Below, one piece after another: positions 26,294 through 34,824 of a DNA stretch of 64,000 nucleotides. A program made the position numbers and the translations under genes. The notes under the pieces were generated by a model. The model was given only the letters and a program-made list of their open reading frames with translations, had not been told where the DNA came from and made no database searches. Origin of the DNA: Paraburkholderia podalyriae (GTDB taxonomy: Bacteria > Pseudomonadota > Gammaproteobacteria > Burkholderiales > Burkholderiaceae); the NCBI RefSeq assembly GCF_014397785.1, contig NZ_VZQQ01000001.1, positions 310,001 through 374,000 of the forward strand, read 5' to 3'. The first letter of the stretch is position 1, and each line of letters begins with the position of its first letter.

Positions 26294-27094
26294 ATGGCTA
26301 CGCTCGAAGCAATTCAGGCAAGAATGAGAAAACTGCAAACGCAAGCCGACGCGCTAATCGCCAAGAAGGCGCAGGCTGCGCTCGACCAAATCCGCGCGCT
26401 GATGATTGAGCATGGGCTCACGACCGCGGACATTGAAGCCAAGGCTAAAGCTCGCCGTGAAAGCGCGCGGGCCGCGTTGGCTCCCGCCAATGCGAAGGGA
26501 AAGTCGTCGCCGAAGTTTCAAGACCCGAAGACGGGGGCGACCTGGAGTGGACACGGACGTGCGCCCGCGTGGATTGCAACCGCCAGAGACCGGACCAAGT
26601 TTCTGATTGCCGGCGTCGCCGTGACGGGTGGTAAGGAAGTCGCGAGCAAATCGAAGGCTGCAGCCAAATCGACCGGCAAGAGCGTGGCGAAGGGAAAACT
26701 GCCAGCAAAGTATCTGAATCCAAAAACCGGTGAAACCTGGAGCGGTCACGCTCGGCCGCCGGCCTGGATTAAGGACGTCAAAGACCGCTCGAAGTTCTTG
26801 ATTGCAGGGAACGCGGACGGTGTTGCTGCGAGTTCTGGCGCTGTGGCGAAGAAAGCTGCCAGCAAGAAAATCGTCGCCAGGAAGGTAGCAGCAAAACCCG
26901 CAGTGGCGACGAAAAAGATGCCGGCGAAGAAGGCGGCGACTACCAAGAAGGGGACCACGAGCAAGGAGGCCGCCGCGAAGAAGTCCGCGTTGAAGAAGGC
27001 CTCGGGCCGGAAGGCCGTTGCCGCCAAGAAGGTGGTCGCGAAGCCCGATGTCGCCGCTGTGCCGGAATCTTCAGCGGTGGAAGCGAGCGCGTAA
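26294..27094 (+). CDS. H-NS-family protein with two DNA-binding motifs and a histone H1-like tail
   Basis: 266 residues. The N-terminal coiled coil MATLEAIQARMRKLQTQA is typical of short Burkholderia H-NS proteins. Two complete H-NS DNA-binding segments follow: KFQDPKTGATWSGHGRAPAW and KYLNPKTGETWSGHARPPAW, each ending RDRTKFLIAG or KDRSKFLIAG. The last 90 residues are Lys/Ala repeats (AKKAASKKI, TKKMPAKKAATTKKG). It should bind AT-rich foreign DNA and bridge or silence it. The ATG at 26294 is chosen because the family begins there. Confidence 0.85.
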   Translation: MATLEAIQARMRKLQTQADALIAKKAQAALDQIRALMIEHGLTTADIEAKAKARRESARAALAPANAKGKSSPKFQDPKTGATWSGHGRAPAWIATARDRTKFLIAGVAVTGGKEVASKSKAAAKSTGKSVAKGKLPAKYLNPKTGETWSGHARPPAWIKDVKDRSKFLIAGNADGVAASSGAVAKKAASKKIVARKVAAKPAVATKKMPAKKAATTKKGTTSKEAAAKKSALKKASGRKAVAAKKVVAKPDVAAVPESSAVEASA

Positions 27095-27153
27095 CGAGCT
27101 GCAGCCATCGATGAACAGCAATTTCGATGCGAATCAGCTGGACCGCTACGCAG

Positions 27154-29478
27154 CTACACCAGTGCCATCATCGCCTCGTAGTGCTTCTTGTCATTCCTCT
27201 CGATAATCGTCAGCAAATCTGCAAGTACCGCTGGCGCTTCGGAAAGGACAGAGAGGTCGTGCTCAGGCTCAGAGACCTGCTCCATGTGAGAGTGAGTGTG
27301 CAGGAACCGGATAATTCTCGCCATCATCGCAGGCTCGCCGTCGAGCTCTTCCATCTGCCTCCTGAGATTGCCTGCGTGGCCAGGCACTCTGAAAGACAAA
27401 AACGACTCGAGAAGCCGCCGTGCGACGTTCGGCATTCCGTACACATCCGCCAGACTTTGCGGCTGAACCATCGCCGCGCCATCCTTTACGAGCCTGAACA
27501 GGTAGTGATACTCCGACTCATACTCGTGAAGAAGAGGGTCCAACGTTCGCAAGTACGCGTTGCGCTGGCCACCCTCCACTCTCATCGCAAGCATGTAGAA
27601 GTGAGAGATTGTCGATGTCTCAGGCTTGTAGACACCGTTCTTCAATTTCCCTGCGAAATTGAACCAGTTCTTCACCTGCCGGAAGAATCCGAAATTATGG
27701 GTTAGCACGAAGAGTTGCTTCGCATTCTTGGCGCGCTCCTTCATGTATCCGAAGGCACTGAACAAGGAATTTGCGTCAAGGCTAGACACTGGGTCGTCAA
27801 TCACGACGATGCCCTCTTTCAGCTTGAAATCGGAATCCTCCAGTGTCTTGAGGAAGTACATGAAAGCGATGGCCGTGCGCTCTCCTTCGCTCAGATGCAT
27901 CGCTGGCGCCTTACCGCGCATAATAGTGTAGCCATTGTCCCTGGTTTCGAAGCGGAGCTCGTCGCGGCCAAGATACGCAGCCAACTCGCGGGTCAGCTCT
28001 TTCGCTGGTTGATGATGCTGTCGAATCGCGCGCTGAAGGTTCGCAATCTGGCCTGCGAGCGGGCGAAGTTTTTCCTGCAATCCTGTGAGCGTGGTAGTCA
28101 GCACATTCACGCGCTTCTGGCGGAATGACCATTCTGAGAATGCCTTCAACCCCTCATCGAGCTCGAGTATCTTGCGTGCTTCGGCCGCTGCCTTTTCAAA
28201 GTTCTCCGAGTGCTTATTGTGCTTCTTGACCAGCTCCACGATGGACTGTATCGCCTGCATTCCAAAGCTAGCACCAACGACATTGATGCCATTGAATATC
28301 AGCCGAACAAATGCCCAGAATCCCGATTCCTTTTCGACGTTCAGCGCATCCAGAAAATCTGGCAGCTTAAGTTCGCCAAATGGCAGGCTCTTTTTCGCGT
28401 CAATGGCTCGCGATAGACCATCGAGATACGTCTCCACGTATAGTGAGTGCTGGTCCAGTTTTTTTACCGTTTGGTCATACTCTTCAAGGAACTGGGGGTA
28501 TAGTGCGGAGCGCTCAGGAATCTCGCGCGCTCGCGCCGCTCTGCGCAAGGATTCCACTTCAGACGAGAGCCTCGTCAGCCGCTCTTGTTGAGCGTTGAAA
28601 TGGTCATTGAAGTGGGCCGACAGGGCGGCGAGCCGCTCTGGTCTTAACTCCTGCAGGCAGAAATAACAGTGCGTTTGCCCGTCTGAATGCAGATGCAGGC
28701 CGCGCTCGACCCAGCCCGAAAGTTGAGGCTCCTCGACCAGTTCCTGGATGGAACTCGCGACAACTGTCGCCGCGAGCTCAGTGCTCAATCTACCCGTCAA
28801 GCTAGCAAGGTCTACCTCTCCGAACGAAGGGACCTTCACCTTCGGCAACGGCCTTCCCGCGATTGCCTCTTCCGCCTCCGCGCGATGCGGACCATCGAGT
28901 TGTGTCGGCAATGCATCTGCTGAAGCCAGACGGCGCATCAGTTCCTTGAATTTCGGGGCCTCGTAATTATTGTATCGCGCGTCACCCAAGAGAAGGTTAC
29001 GGATGCTCCGAGCCTGGCTAGTACAAAATGCATTCAGCTCCGTCGTCGCCGCTTCCTTCTGACCCGAGAGTGTCATCTGCTCTTTGGAAAGCTCCTCACG
29101 CTGTGCTAGTAGCGCAAGTATCTGTTGTTGCTTCTCTGAGCTGTCTTCGCCGAGATAGAACACCGGCGGTAACTCGTGCCCCGGAGTCTCAAAGACGTTG
29201 CGGTCCACGAAATCACGGTTGAACACGCGTATGGAAACGGTTTTCCCTGATGCGAAGTCGGTGCCGGTCATGATATTCCCGTCGATGACCAGCTCGACCG
29301 CGCCTGACTCTGGAGGCTGCCGTCTCTGCATGTTTCTGAACAAAGACGAAAGAGATGTCTTGCCTGCCCCGTTCCAGCCGTAAATTAAATTATATCTACC
29401 GAAATCTGGAAGGCCATCCCAGTTGAAGTCGCGAAAAATCCGATACCCCTGCAGCTTCTTAATTCTTGCAATCGTCAT
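27154..29478 (-). CDS. RloC/PrrC-like AAA_13 ATPase with CxxC hook and HEPN-like C-terminus
   Basis: 774 residues. SMC/ABC-like ATPase: Walker A GWNGAGKTS (34-42), signature LSEGERTAIAF (529-539), Walker B GIVVIDDPVSSLD (556-568). Between them are coiled arms and CYFCLQEL, a CxxC (271, 274) like the RloC zinc hook. The C-terminus has RRLLESFLSF (R687, E691) then RFLHTH (R724-x4-H729). This resembles the Arg-Glu-His active site of PrrC/RloC anticodon nucleases and the HEPN Rx4H motif. Inference: a phage-defence tRNA or RNA nuclease. It follows the PD-(D/E)XK gene by about 120 bp. Ribosome site GGAGGG. Confidence 0.7.
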   Translation of the reverse strand: MTIARIKKLQGYRIFRDFNWDGLPDFGRYNLIYGWNGAGKTSLSSLFRNMQRRQPPESGAVELVIDGNIMTGTDFASGKTVSIRVFNRDFVDRNVFETPGHELPPVFYLGEDSSEKQQQILALLAQREELSKEQMTLSGQKEAATTELNAFCTSQARSIRNLLLGDARYNNYEAPKFKELMRRLASADALPTQLDGPHRAEAEEAIAGRPLPKVKVPSFGEVDLASLTGRLSTELAATVVASSIQELVEEPQLSGWVERGLHLHSDGQTHCYFCLQELRPERLAALSAHFNDHFNAQQERLTRLSSEVESLRRAARAREIPERSALYPQFLEEYDQTVKKLDQHSLYVETYLDGLSRAIDAKKSLPFGELKLPDFLDALNVEKESGFWAFVRLIFNGINVVGASFGMQAIQSIVELVKKHNKHSENFEKAAAEARKILELDEGLKAFSEWSFRQKRVNVLTTTLTGLQEKLRPLAGQIANLQRAIRQHHQPAKELTRELAAYLGRDELRFETRDNGYTIMRGKAPAMHLSEGERTAIAFMYFLKTLEDSDFKLKEGIVVIDDPVSSLDANSLFSAFGYMKERAKNAKQLFVLTHNFGFFRQVKNWFNFAGKLKNGVYKPETSTISHFYMLAMRVEGGQRNAYLRTLDPLLHEYESEYHYLFRLVKDGAAMVQPQSLADVYGMPNVARRLLESFLSFRVPGHAGNLRRQMEELDGEPAMMARIIRFLHTHSHMEQVSEPEHDLSVLSEAPAVLADLLTIIERNDKKHYEAMMALV

Positions 29479-29601
29479 GCAGCCCTCCCTTCTCTCCTTC
29501 GATTAGTGAGTCTCGCCAAGGCGACGAACGGGCGAGCGCTTCGAGCATAGAATGCTCGGCCCAGGGCGCACAGGCAAGCGCACCAGTCGCCGATGGCAAT
29601 G

Positions 29602-30945
29602 TCACACGCCCTGGAGAGCTGAGTTGAGCATGCGATAACGGCGTAGCACCTCGTCAAGGAGGTTGCTCTCTTTGACTTTCTCCTTCTGCAGCCGGCGCAC
29701 ATGGGCCTTTTGGCGACCGCCGGCAAGCTCGGGAAATTTATCTAGCATCGCTGCGCACACGCGCTTGGCGGTGTCCGGCTTCAGATACGACTCACGGTAG
29801 ACGACACTCACGACATAGAGGTTCTCGGTCGCCTGTTCCTGCTCTTCCTCGGAGAGAAGTTCAGGCGGAATGAAGCGCACCCGCACATAGAACGGCCACC
29901 ACAGCACATCGTTCTCGTCGGCCTGCGTGTACGAATACCACGCTCGGTCGAATAGCTGAATCCAGGAGTCGCTTTCCTCGTATTCGAATTTCGCGCCGGG
30001 CAGCTCTTCTGCAAGGTCGGACCTCACAAAGGACAGGTTCTTGAGATGCGTGAGGCGCGTGACCAGCTCTGGATAGTGCTGCGTGAATAGCCAAATGTCG
30101 CTCGCGGGGTCACCTAGCGTGACGCCTTGGGCCTTGCTCAGCTTCGTCGCGCGCGCCTCTGCAAGCGGTTTGAGCAGGGGCCGGTAGTGACGCGTCAGCC
30201 GCGCCAGAATCGTGTCGACATCCTTTTCGGCCTGCGACTCGTAGTCCGACTGGCGCTGGCAGTAGGAAATCAGCAGGCTTGCGGTCTGGTTGCCCCGACG
30301 CATCTGCGTTTCTGCTCGGTTCGCGCCAGCCTCCAGCCACATGTAGTCGAGATAGACCCAATACTTCTTCAACTCGCGCAGCTTCAGCTGCCTCGAGCGG
30401 CCACGGTCCAGCGCGATGAGTGCGACCCGGAAATTTTTGAACCCGAGATGGCTCGCGACAAGGTTCTGCACTGAACGGCGATAGCGGAGGAGTTGCGGGT
30501 TCCCATGCTGCGCCTTGTACTTGTTCTCGACCACGATAACGAAACGGTTTACTGGGTCCACGATAAAGAAATCGAGGTGGTTCCCATCTGAAATACGGTA
30601 CTCACGAAGCAACAGAATCGAGTGGAAGCCCGTCATGCTGATGCGCGCCGGCGTCCAGTGCGCGAAGAACTCCGTGTTCGGTCCATCCTCCGCGTAGCAA
30701 TTCGCCCATGCGGCTGTCAGGAAGTCCTTGAATAGGGCGTCGCCCTGGCCGTGCCCCTCCCGCGGGTTGAGCAGCCACTGGAGCATCTGGGAATGCTGGG
30801 TTTCCTGCGGCTCGATGATATCGAAGATGTCGTTCGCCCGCTTCAGCGCCTCGATTGCGAGCCCGAGGTCCGTGTCGCCGACGAACTGCTGAAAGAGGTC
30901 GGCATCGTAGGTCGCCACCGGCGCAGGTCTTCTTCTTGTTGCCAT
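29602..30945 (-). CDS. PD-(D/E)XK nuclease family protein (PDDEXK_4 type)
   Basis: 447 residues. The N-terminal block ETQHSQMLQWLLNPREGHG is typical of the PDDEXK_4 family. The active site reads HLDFFIVD (D125), VIVVENKYKAQ (E140, K142) then QLLRYRRSV. The remaining 280 residues are helical with no recognised domain (WWPFYVRVRFIPPELLSEEE and others). It precedes the RloC-like ATPase gene on the same strand. In defence islands such nucleases occur alone or paired with ATPases, so a two-gene system is plausible but unproven. Start ATG at 30945 after GGGGG. Confidence 0.72.
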   Translation of the reverse strand: MATRRRPAPVATYDADLFQQFVGDTDLGLAIEALKRANDIFDIIEPQETQHSQMLQWLLNPREGHGQGDALFKDFLTAAWANCYAEDGPNTEFFAHWTPARISMTGFHSILLLREYRISDGNHLDFFIVDPVNRFVIVVENKYKAQHGNPQLLRYRRSVQNLVASHLGFKNFRVALIALDRGRSRQLKLRELKKYWVYLDYMWLEAGANRAETQMRRGNQTASLLISYCQRQSDYESQAEKDVDTILARLTRHYRPLLKPLAEARATKLSKAQGVTLGDPASDIWLFTQHYPELVTRLTHLKNLSFVRSDLAEELPGAKFEYEESDSWIQLFDRAWYSYTQADENDVLWWPFYVRVRFIPPELLSEEEQEQATENLYVVSVVYRESYLKPDTAKRVCAAMLDKFPELAGGRQKAHVRRLQKEKVKESNLLDEVLRRYRMLNSALQGV

Positions 30946-31585
30946 AAATCCCCCGTGTTGGTTGGTGGATTATGCATCAAGCGAAAAGGCCGGCTGTGGC
31001 TGGTGCTCCGCCAAGGAAAGACGAAGGGCTCCAAGTAGTCGAAACCTTTTTGAAGGTAACGGAGCGTTCGCGTCAAGCGTCGAGACGCGATTACTACCAG
31101 TCTGCCAATTCGCCTGGATGCGTCACCGTGACTGCCGTCGCGGTTCTGCGGGCGGGTCAGCAAATCGACGAAACTGTGCGTCCCCGGCAGCGCCTCAACT
31201 TCCGATGCTGAGGCGGCAACCCATCGCACTTGTCTCCGACCTTGAGGCGGTCAACCACCACCGACTTTTTTCTATGGTCGAGATGCAACGCCATGGAGCC
31301 GACGCGACTGCTGCCCCCGAGAACTATCGTGGAAATCCCTCGTCCGTCGCTTTACTGCTCGGCGAGCCGGAATTGAACGGAGCCGGGTCCATGGCTCATT
31401 ATTGCGATTCGCACGCCAAAAGAGATAAATTACTTACGTCAATGAAAGGAAAAGGCGCTAAGAGAAAAGTAGCGACGATATACTCATCCCGCCACACGTA
31501 CCGCGTCACGCGACACGGCTCGCGAAAGCTGTGCACGCGGGAAGCGCAACAACAAGAACTCAACCGCAGACCGGGGAACGCCAAT
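30946..31585. other. 640-bp region upstream of the Ntn hydrolase gene; no supported gene
   Basis: The frame of the downstream gene stays open through much of this stretch, but the implied residues are Arg/Ser-rich and low-complexity, with no recognisable domain. The promoters of the divergent nuclease operon and of the Ntn hydrolase should lie here. No clear box pair was found. Confidence 0.45.
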
Positions 31586-32743
31586 ATGACCATCACCGTT
31601 GTTCTGTTCGCCGACACCTTTCCGGTCGTCATCACAGACACGCTCCTAACCTCGCCGGCGCACTTCGTGAAGGAGCCCGTTCCTCTGCCCTCCGTTGTTG
31701 GTCCAGTAGAGTCCGAATTTGAAATCCCGACATCGCTGGGACCGATGAAAATTAGCGACCTGTCGCAGAAGATACATCCATTCGGCAGGAACGGGATGTT
31801 CGCATATGCCGGCAGCGAATTCGTGGCTCGGGGCATTGCACGGGGAATCTCCGACCGCCTCGAAAGCGGCGTCGAGATGTCTGAGGAACTGGTTCTTGCG
31901 GAACTGAGCGAACTGACCGAAGCGGAGCGCCAGAGTGTGTCGTTCGTGGTCATTTACCGCATCGATGACCACCATCAGTTCCGGTTTCTTCACGACATGC
32001 AGGTCTTCAGAAGCGCGATTTTTGGTGAGGTCTACTTCACCGGTTCAGGCGAGGACAACCTCGAGAGATTGCTGGAACGAATCGACGCCCCCGAGTCACG
32101 CGGTTTGTCTTTACCTTCCACCATCACCGACGGACGAGAAGTCTTCTCCTACTACCGTAGTGCCCTCGCTCTCGTCTCTCAACTGACGTCACTAGACCTT
32201 AGTCCTAAGCGAGAGAGCCTGAAAGCCGCCCATGGCGCAGTCTACGATATCCGAATGATGTCAGCTGTAGGGCTTGAAGCGCCCAAGATTCTGTATGCGT
32301 TTTGGGACATCCGATTCAGACCGAATGGCGACGCTGAAATTCAACTCAAATGCCTGATGCTCGCGTGGCGCGATGGCGAGCGCTTACGGATTGAACGCGC
32401 CGTCACGTATGGAGAAGGCGATGGCGAAATCCCAGTCGCTGGATGCGTTTCGTACGGCATCCGCCCCCTGCTACCGGCCCGCGGAAATCATACTCGGGAC
32501 GTGTCCCACAACAGACCGTGGCCGCGTGAACATGTGCCTTACGTAGTTCACTACGCGGAGGTAGCCCATCCTGGCGGCAGAGTCATGAAAGCACAGTGGC
32601 CAGAGCCCATTCCGGTCGGCAAGCGCAGCCGGGTCATTGACTTGTCCTTCGATGAAAACAATCTACCAGTGGCAGTACGCACTAATTTACGCACGCTTCT
32701 CGACACGCTGGCTGACTCGCTGTCCAAGCAAGCGGCGACGTAG
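31586..32743 (+). CDS. Proteasome/HslV-like Ntn hydrolase with extra C-terminal domain
   Basis: 385 residues from ATG at 31586. The N-terminus MTITVVLFADTFPVVITD resembles HslV (MTTIVS...VVIAGD): Thr2 would become the nucleophile after Met removal, and the Asp of VITD fits the proteasome Asp17 position. Then QKIHPFGRNGMFAYAGSEFV matches the K33 strand and AGS segment of proteasome beta subunits, and VYFTGSGEDNLERLL matches their GSG segment. The C-terminal 200 residues are unknown. The longer in-frame upstream extension would bury Thr2 and is rejected. No HslU or unfoldase is adjacent, so the role is unknown. Confidence 0.5.
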   Translation: MTITVVLFADTFPVVITDTLLTSPAHFVKEPVPLPSVVGPVESEFEIPTSLGPMKISDLSQKIHPFGRNGMFAYAGSEFVARGIARGISDRLESGVEMSEELVLAELSELTEAERQSVSFVVIYRIDDHHQFRFLHDMQVFRSAIFGEVYFTGSGEDNLERLLERIDAPESRGLSLPSTITDGREVFSYYRSALALVSQLTSLDLSPKRESLKAAHGAVYDIRMMSAVGLEAPKILYAFWDIRFRPNGDAEIQLKCLMLAWRDGERLRIERAVTYGEGDGEIPVAGCVSYGIRPLLPARGNHTRDVSHNRPWPREHVPYVVHYAEVAHPGGRVMKAQWPEPIPVGKRSRVIDLSFDENNLPVAVRTNLRTLLDTLADSLSKQAAT

Positions 32744-32984
32744 GTGGGCGTTGGCGTCCTGAATCCGCTATACGGCGCGGCATAAAGAGCATGCGCAGTC
32801 ATGGGCCATCTTCGTTTGCGTCGCTGACGGATGTTGACGGCATACACAGCACTCTCACTTATGCCACGATTGTCCGTTGGACAAGGTTTATTAACGCCCC
32901 GTACGCCAACAACGCGTTGAATTGCCGGGCCCGTCGCCGAGCATCTGCGTCAATCTAGGTTGCAGCGGAAACCCCTCGACGACG

Positions 32985-34583
32985 CTACTTCTTTCCTCGG
33001 TTGCGGCGCTTCGACGCCTTCTTCATCTTTTTGATTCTCTTCTCTGTTTCCTTCTTTTTTTCTTGTGTTTGCCGTGAGGCGTGTTCCCCGACCGAAACCA
33101 TCGGCTGTCGTCCAACGTGCCGTGTCGCCTGCGGGAACTCGTCTTGATGATAGTGCCAGGTTTCCATCGATTTGCGCCAGATGCCCAGCTCGCGCCGCTT
33201 GGCTTCGAGCTCTGCAAGTTCGTCATCTGTCCAATTCTCCTGCGTCCAAACTAGAAGGTCTTCCGAGCCGCCTTGATAGTCTTTGTGCGGATTGTCGAAC
33301 GCAACGCCGACAAACACTGTTCCCAACGGGGCTAGCAGCTTGGCCGTTCGCACATAGGCGTGCAAACGAGCAAAGCGGAATTCCCGGTAACTGGCGTAGC
33401 TCTCGTCCTGTCGTTTGGCGACAACTACGAACACGTAAACGGTCTCTCCGGCTACGCCTGCGTATGCTAGCCGACCGAGATGGTCCCCGGGGGTGATTCG
33501 TTGCAACGCGCCGATGAACGTCTCGGCTAGTTGCCGACGACGAAACCGCGTTTCGGCGGCCATGAGACGCAACCCTTGCTCGGTTTCGGCTGTTCCTTGG
33601 GTGCCATACTTGTTATGAATTCCGGGGTCACCGTATTCCACAAAGCGCTCGATGAGCTTGTCCCATTCATAGCCGACCTTGTCCGCATTCTTCTTACGCG
33701 TGTAGCCGGGGTCATTCTTGAGCGCTTCGTAAATGCCAACGTCGAAGAGAATTGCGTCTGGTATGGCACCGTCCGGTTGCGGCTCAAAGAACACGTGCTC
33801 TTGGCCGTCTGAGTCCATCGTGCGAAGATACGCCGCTAGCAACTCTTCTTCTCTGTAGGCCGAGACGTGAGTTCCGCGCCGACCTAACAGGGCCGCTCGC
33901 TTTTTTAGATAGTCGAGAAAGTCGGCAGCGGTATCCAGTTCGCTCAGCAACAGCTCGATTGACACCTCGTCAAAGACATGAACGAAGTGCTTCTCTGGCT
34001 CGGGAAGGCCCACGAGAAACGGCGTATCGAGGTGCTGGGAACTTTCGACCTCACTGTTTAGCCGGAAAGAGCCCAATCCCTCCCCGTCGTTGTACGCAAG
34101 CGCGGCTTGTCGGCTTCCTCGTGTAACTGCGACCAAGTGAAAATTAACCGCCCCTTTTGCTGGGACGACAACTGGCAGGCTGCGCGTGGACTTTGCATCC
34201 AGATATACCCGACTTGGGAAGCGCTGTAGCCATGACATTGCGCCGTGCAATTGCTTGCAGGACTCGAGTATCGCGCGCCTGTACCACCTTGGCCAGGCGA
34301 TAGCGAGTTTTTTGTCAGCCTGGAATGCAATGTGTTTGTCCGAAAAGACAATCACGTCATTGCCGAATATGACGAGTGCATCGCACAGTTCCCGAGTGCT
34401 GCCCTTGCCGTCCTTGAAGCCTTCGTCCGTATAGACGTTCGTTTGCGACCAGAGCCTGAGGAAGGACCTACGGCACAGCGAATTGAGTATGCGCTCCGAA
34501 TCGTTGACGCCGTCGGCATCCGCCAAATCGAACAGCTTTCGCTCCATTTCTGCGAGCGTATTGGGTGCAATGTTTTCGGGCAT
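32985..34583 (-). CDS. Large protein with N-terminal PD-(D/E)XK-like nuclease domain
   Basis: 532 residues. Near the N-terminus, FLRLWSQTNVYTDEGF then ELCDALVIFGNDVIVFSDKH looks like a restriction-endonuclease fold core (E65, D68, then D82-K83). The middle is unrecognised. The last 30 residues are very Lys/Arg-rich (KKKETEKRIKKMKKASKR) and may bind nucleic acid. It is divergently transcribed from the 1246-residue gene, with about 240 bp between the starts, so the two may share control and act together. Function unknown; probably defence. Confidence 0.6.
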   Translation of the reverse strand: MPENIAPNTLAEMERKLFDLADADGVNDSERILNSLCRRSFLRLWSQTNVYTDEGFKDGKGSTRELCDALVIFGNDVIVFSDKHIAFQADKKLAIAWPRWYRRAILESCKQLHGAMSWLQRFPSRVYLDAKSTRSLPVVVPAKGAVNFHLVAVTRGSRQAALAYNDGEGLGSFRLNSEVESSQHLDTPFLVGLPEPEKHFVHVFDEVSIELLLSELDTAADFLDYLKKRAALLGRRGTHVSAYREEELLAAYLRTMDSDGQEHVFFEPQPDGAIPDAILFDVGIYEALKNDPGYTRKKNADKVGYEWDKLIERFVEYGDPGIHNKYGTQGTAETEQGLRLMAAETRFRRRQLAETFIGALQRITPGDHLGRLAYAGVAGETVYVFVVVAKRQDESYASYREFRFARLHAYVRTAKLLAPLGTVFVGVAFDNPHKDYQGGSEDLLVWTQENWTDDELAELEAKRRELGIWRKSMETWHYHQDEFPQATRHVGRQPMVSVGEHASRQTQEKKKETEKRIKKMKKASKRRNRGKK

Positions 34584-34824
34584 CGGAAAGTCGCCAAAAG
34601 AGTGCTACATATTAGCCTGCCGTCTCAGAGGAGTGTCACATTACGCACGAGCGAGGTTTCGTTCGTGCGGTATCGCTTTGCCTCGAGCGTGTTAGCCATC
34701 GTGGAACGTTGCCAGTTCCTCGACCTAATGAGATATTTGAACTGTCAAATCGAATTCACAGCGCGAGGTAGCATCGTCCACCGGCGCGAAGTCGTGTCGT
34801 CGATAACTATTACGAGAGGTTCCA

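Noticed and set aside
30962..31585. N-terminal extension of the Ntn hydrolase
   Set aside because: Low-complexity residues, and it would bury the Thr2 expected to be the nucleophile.
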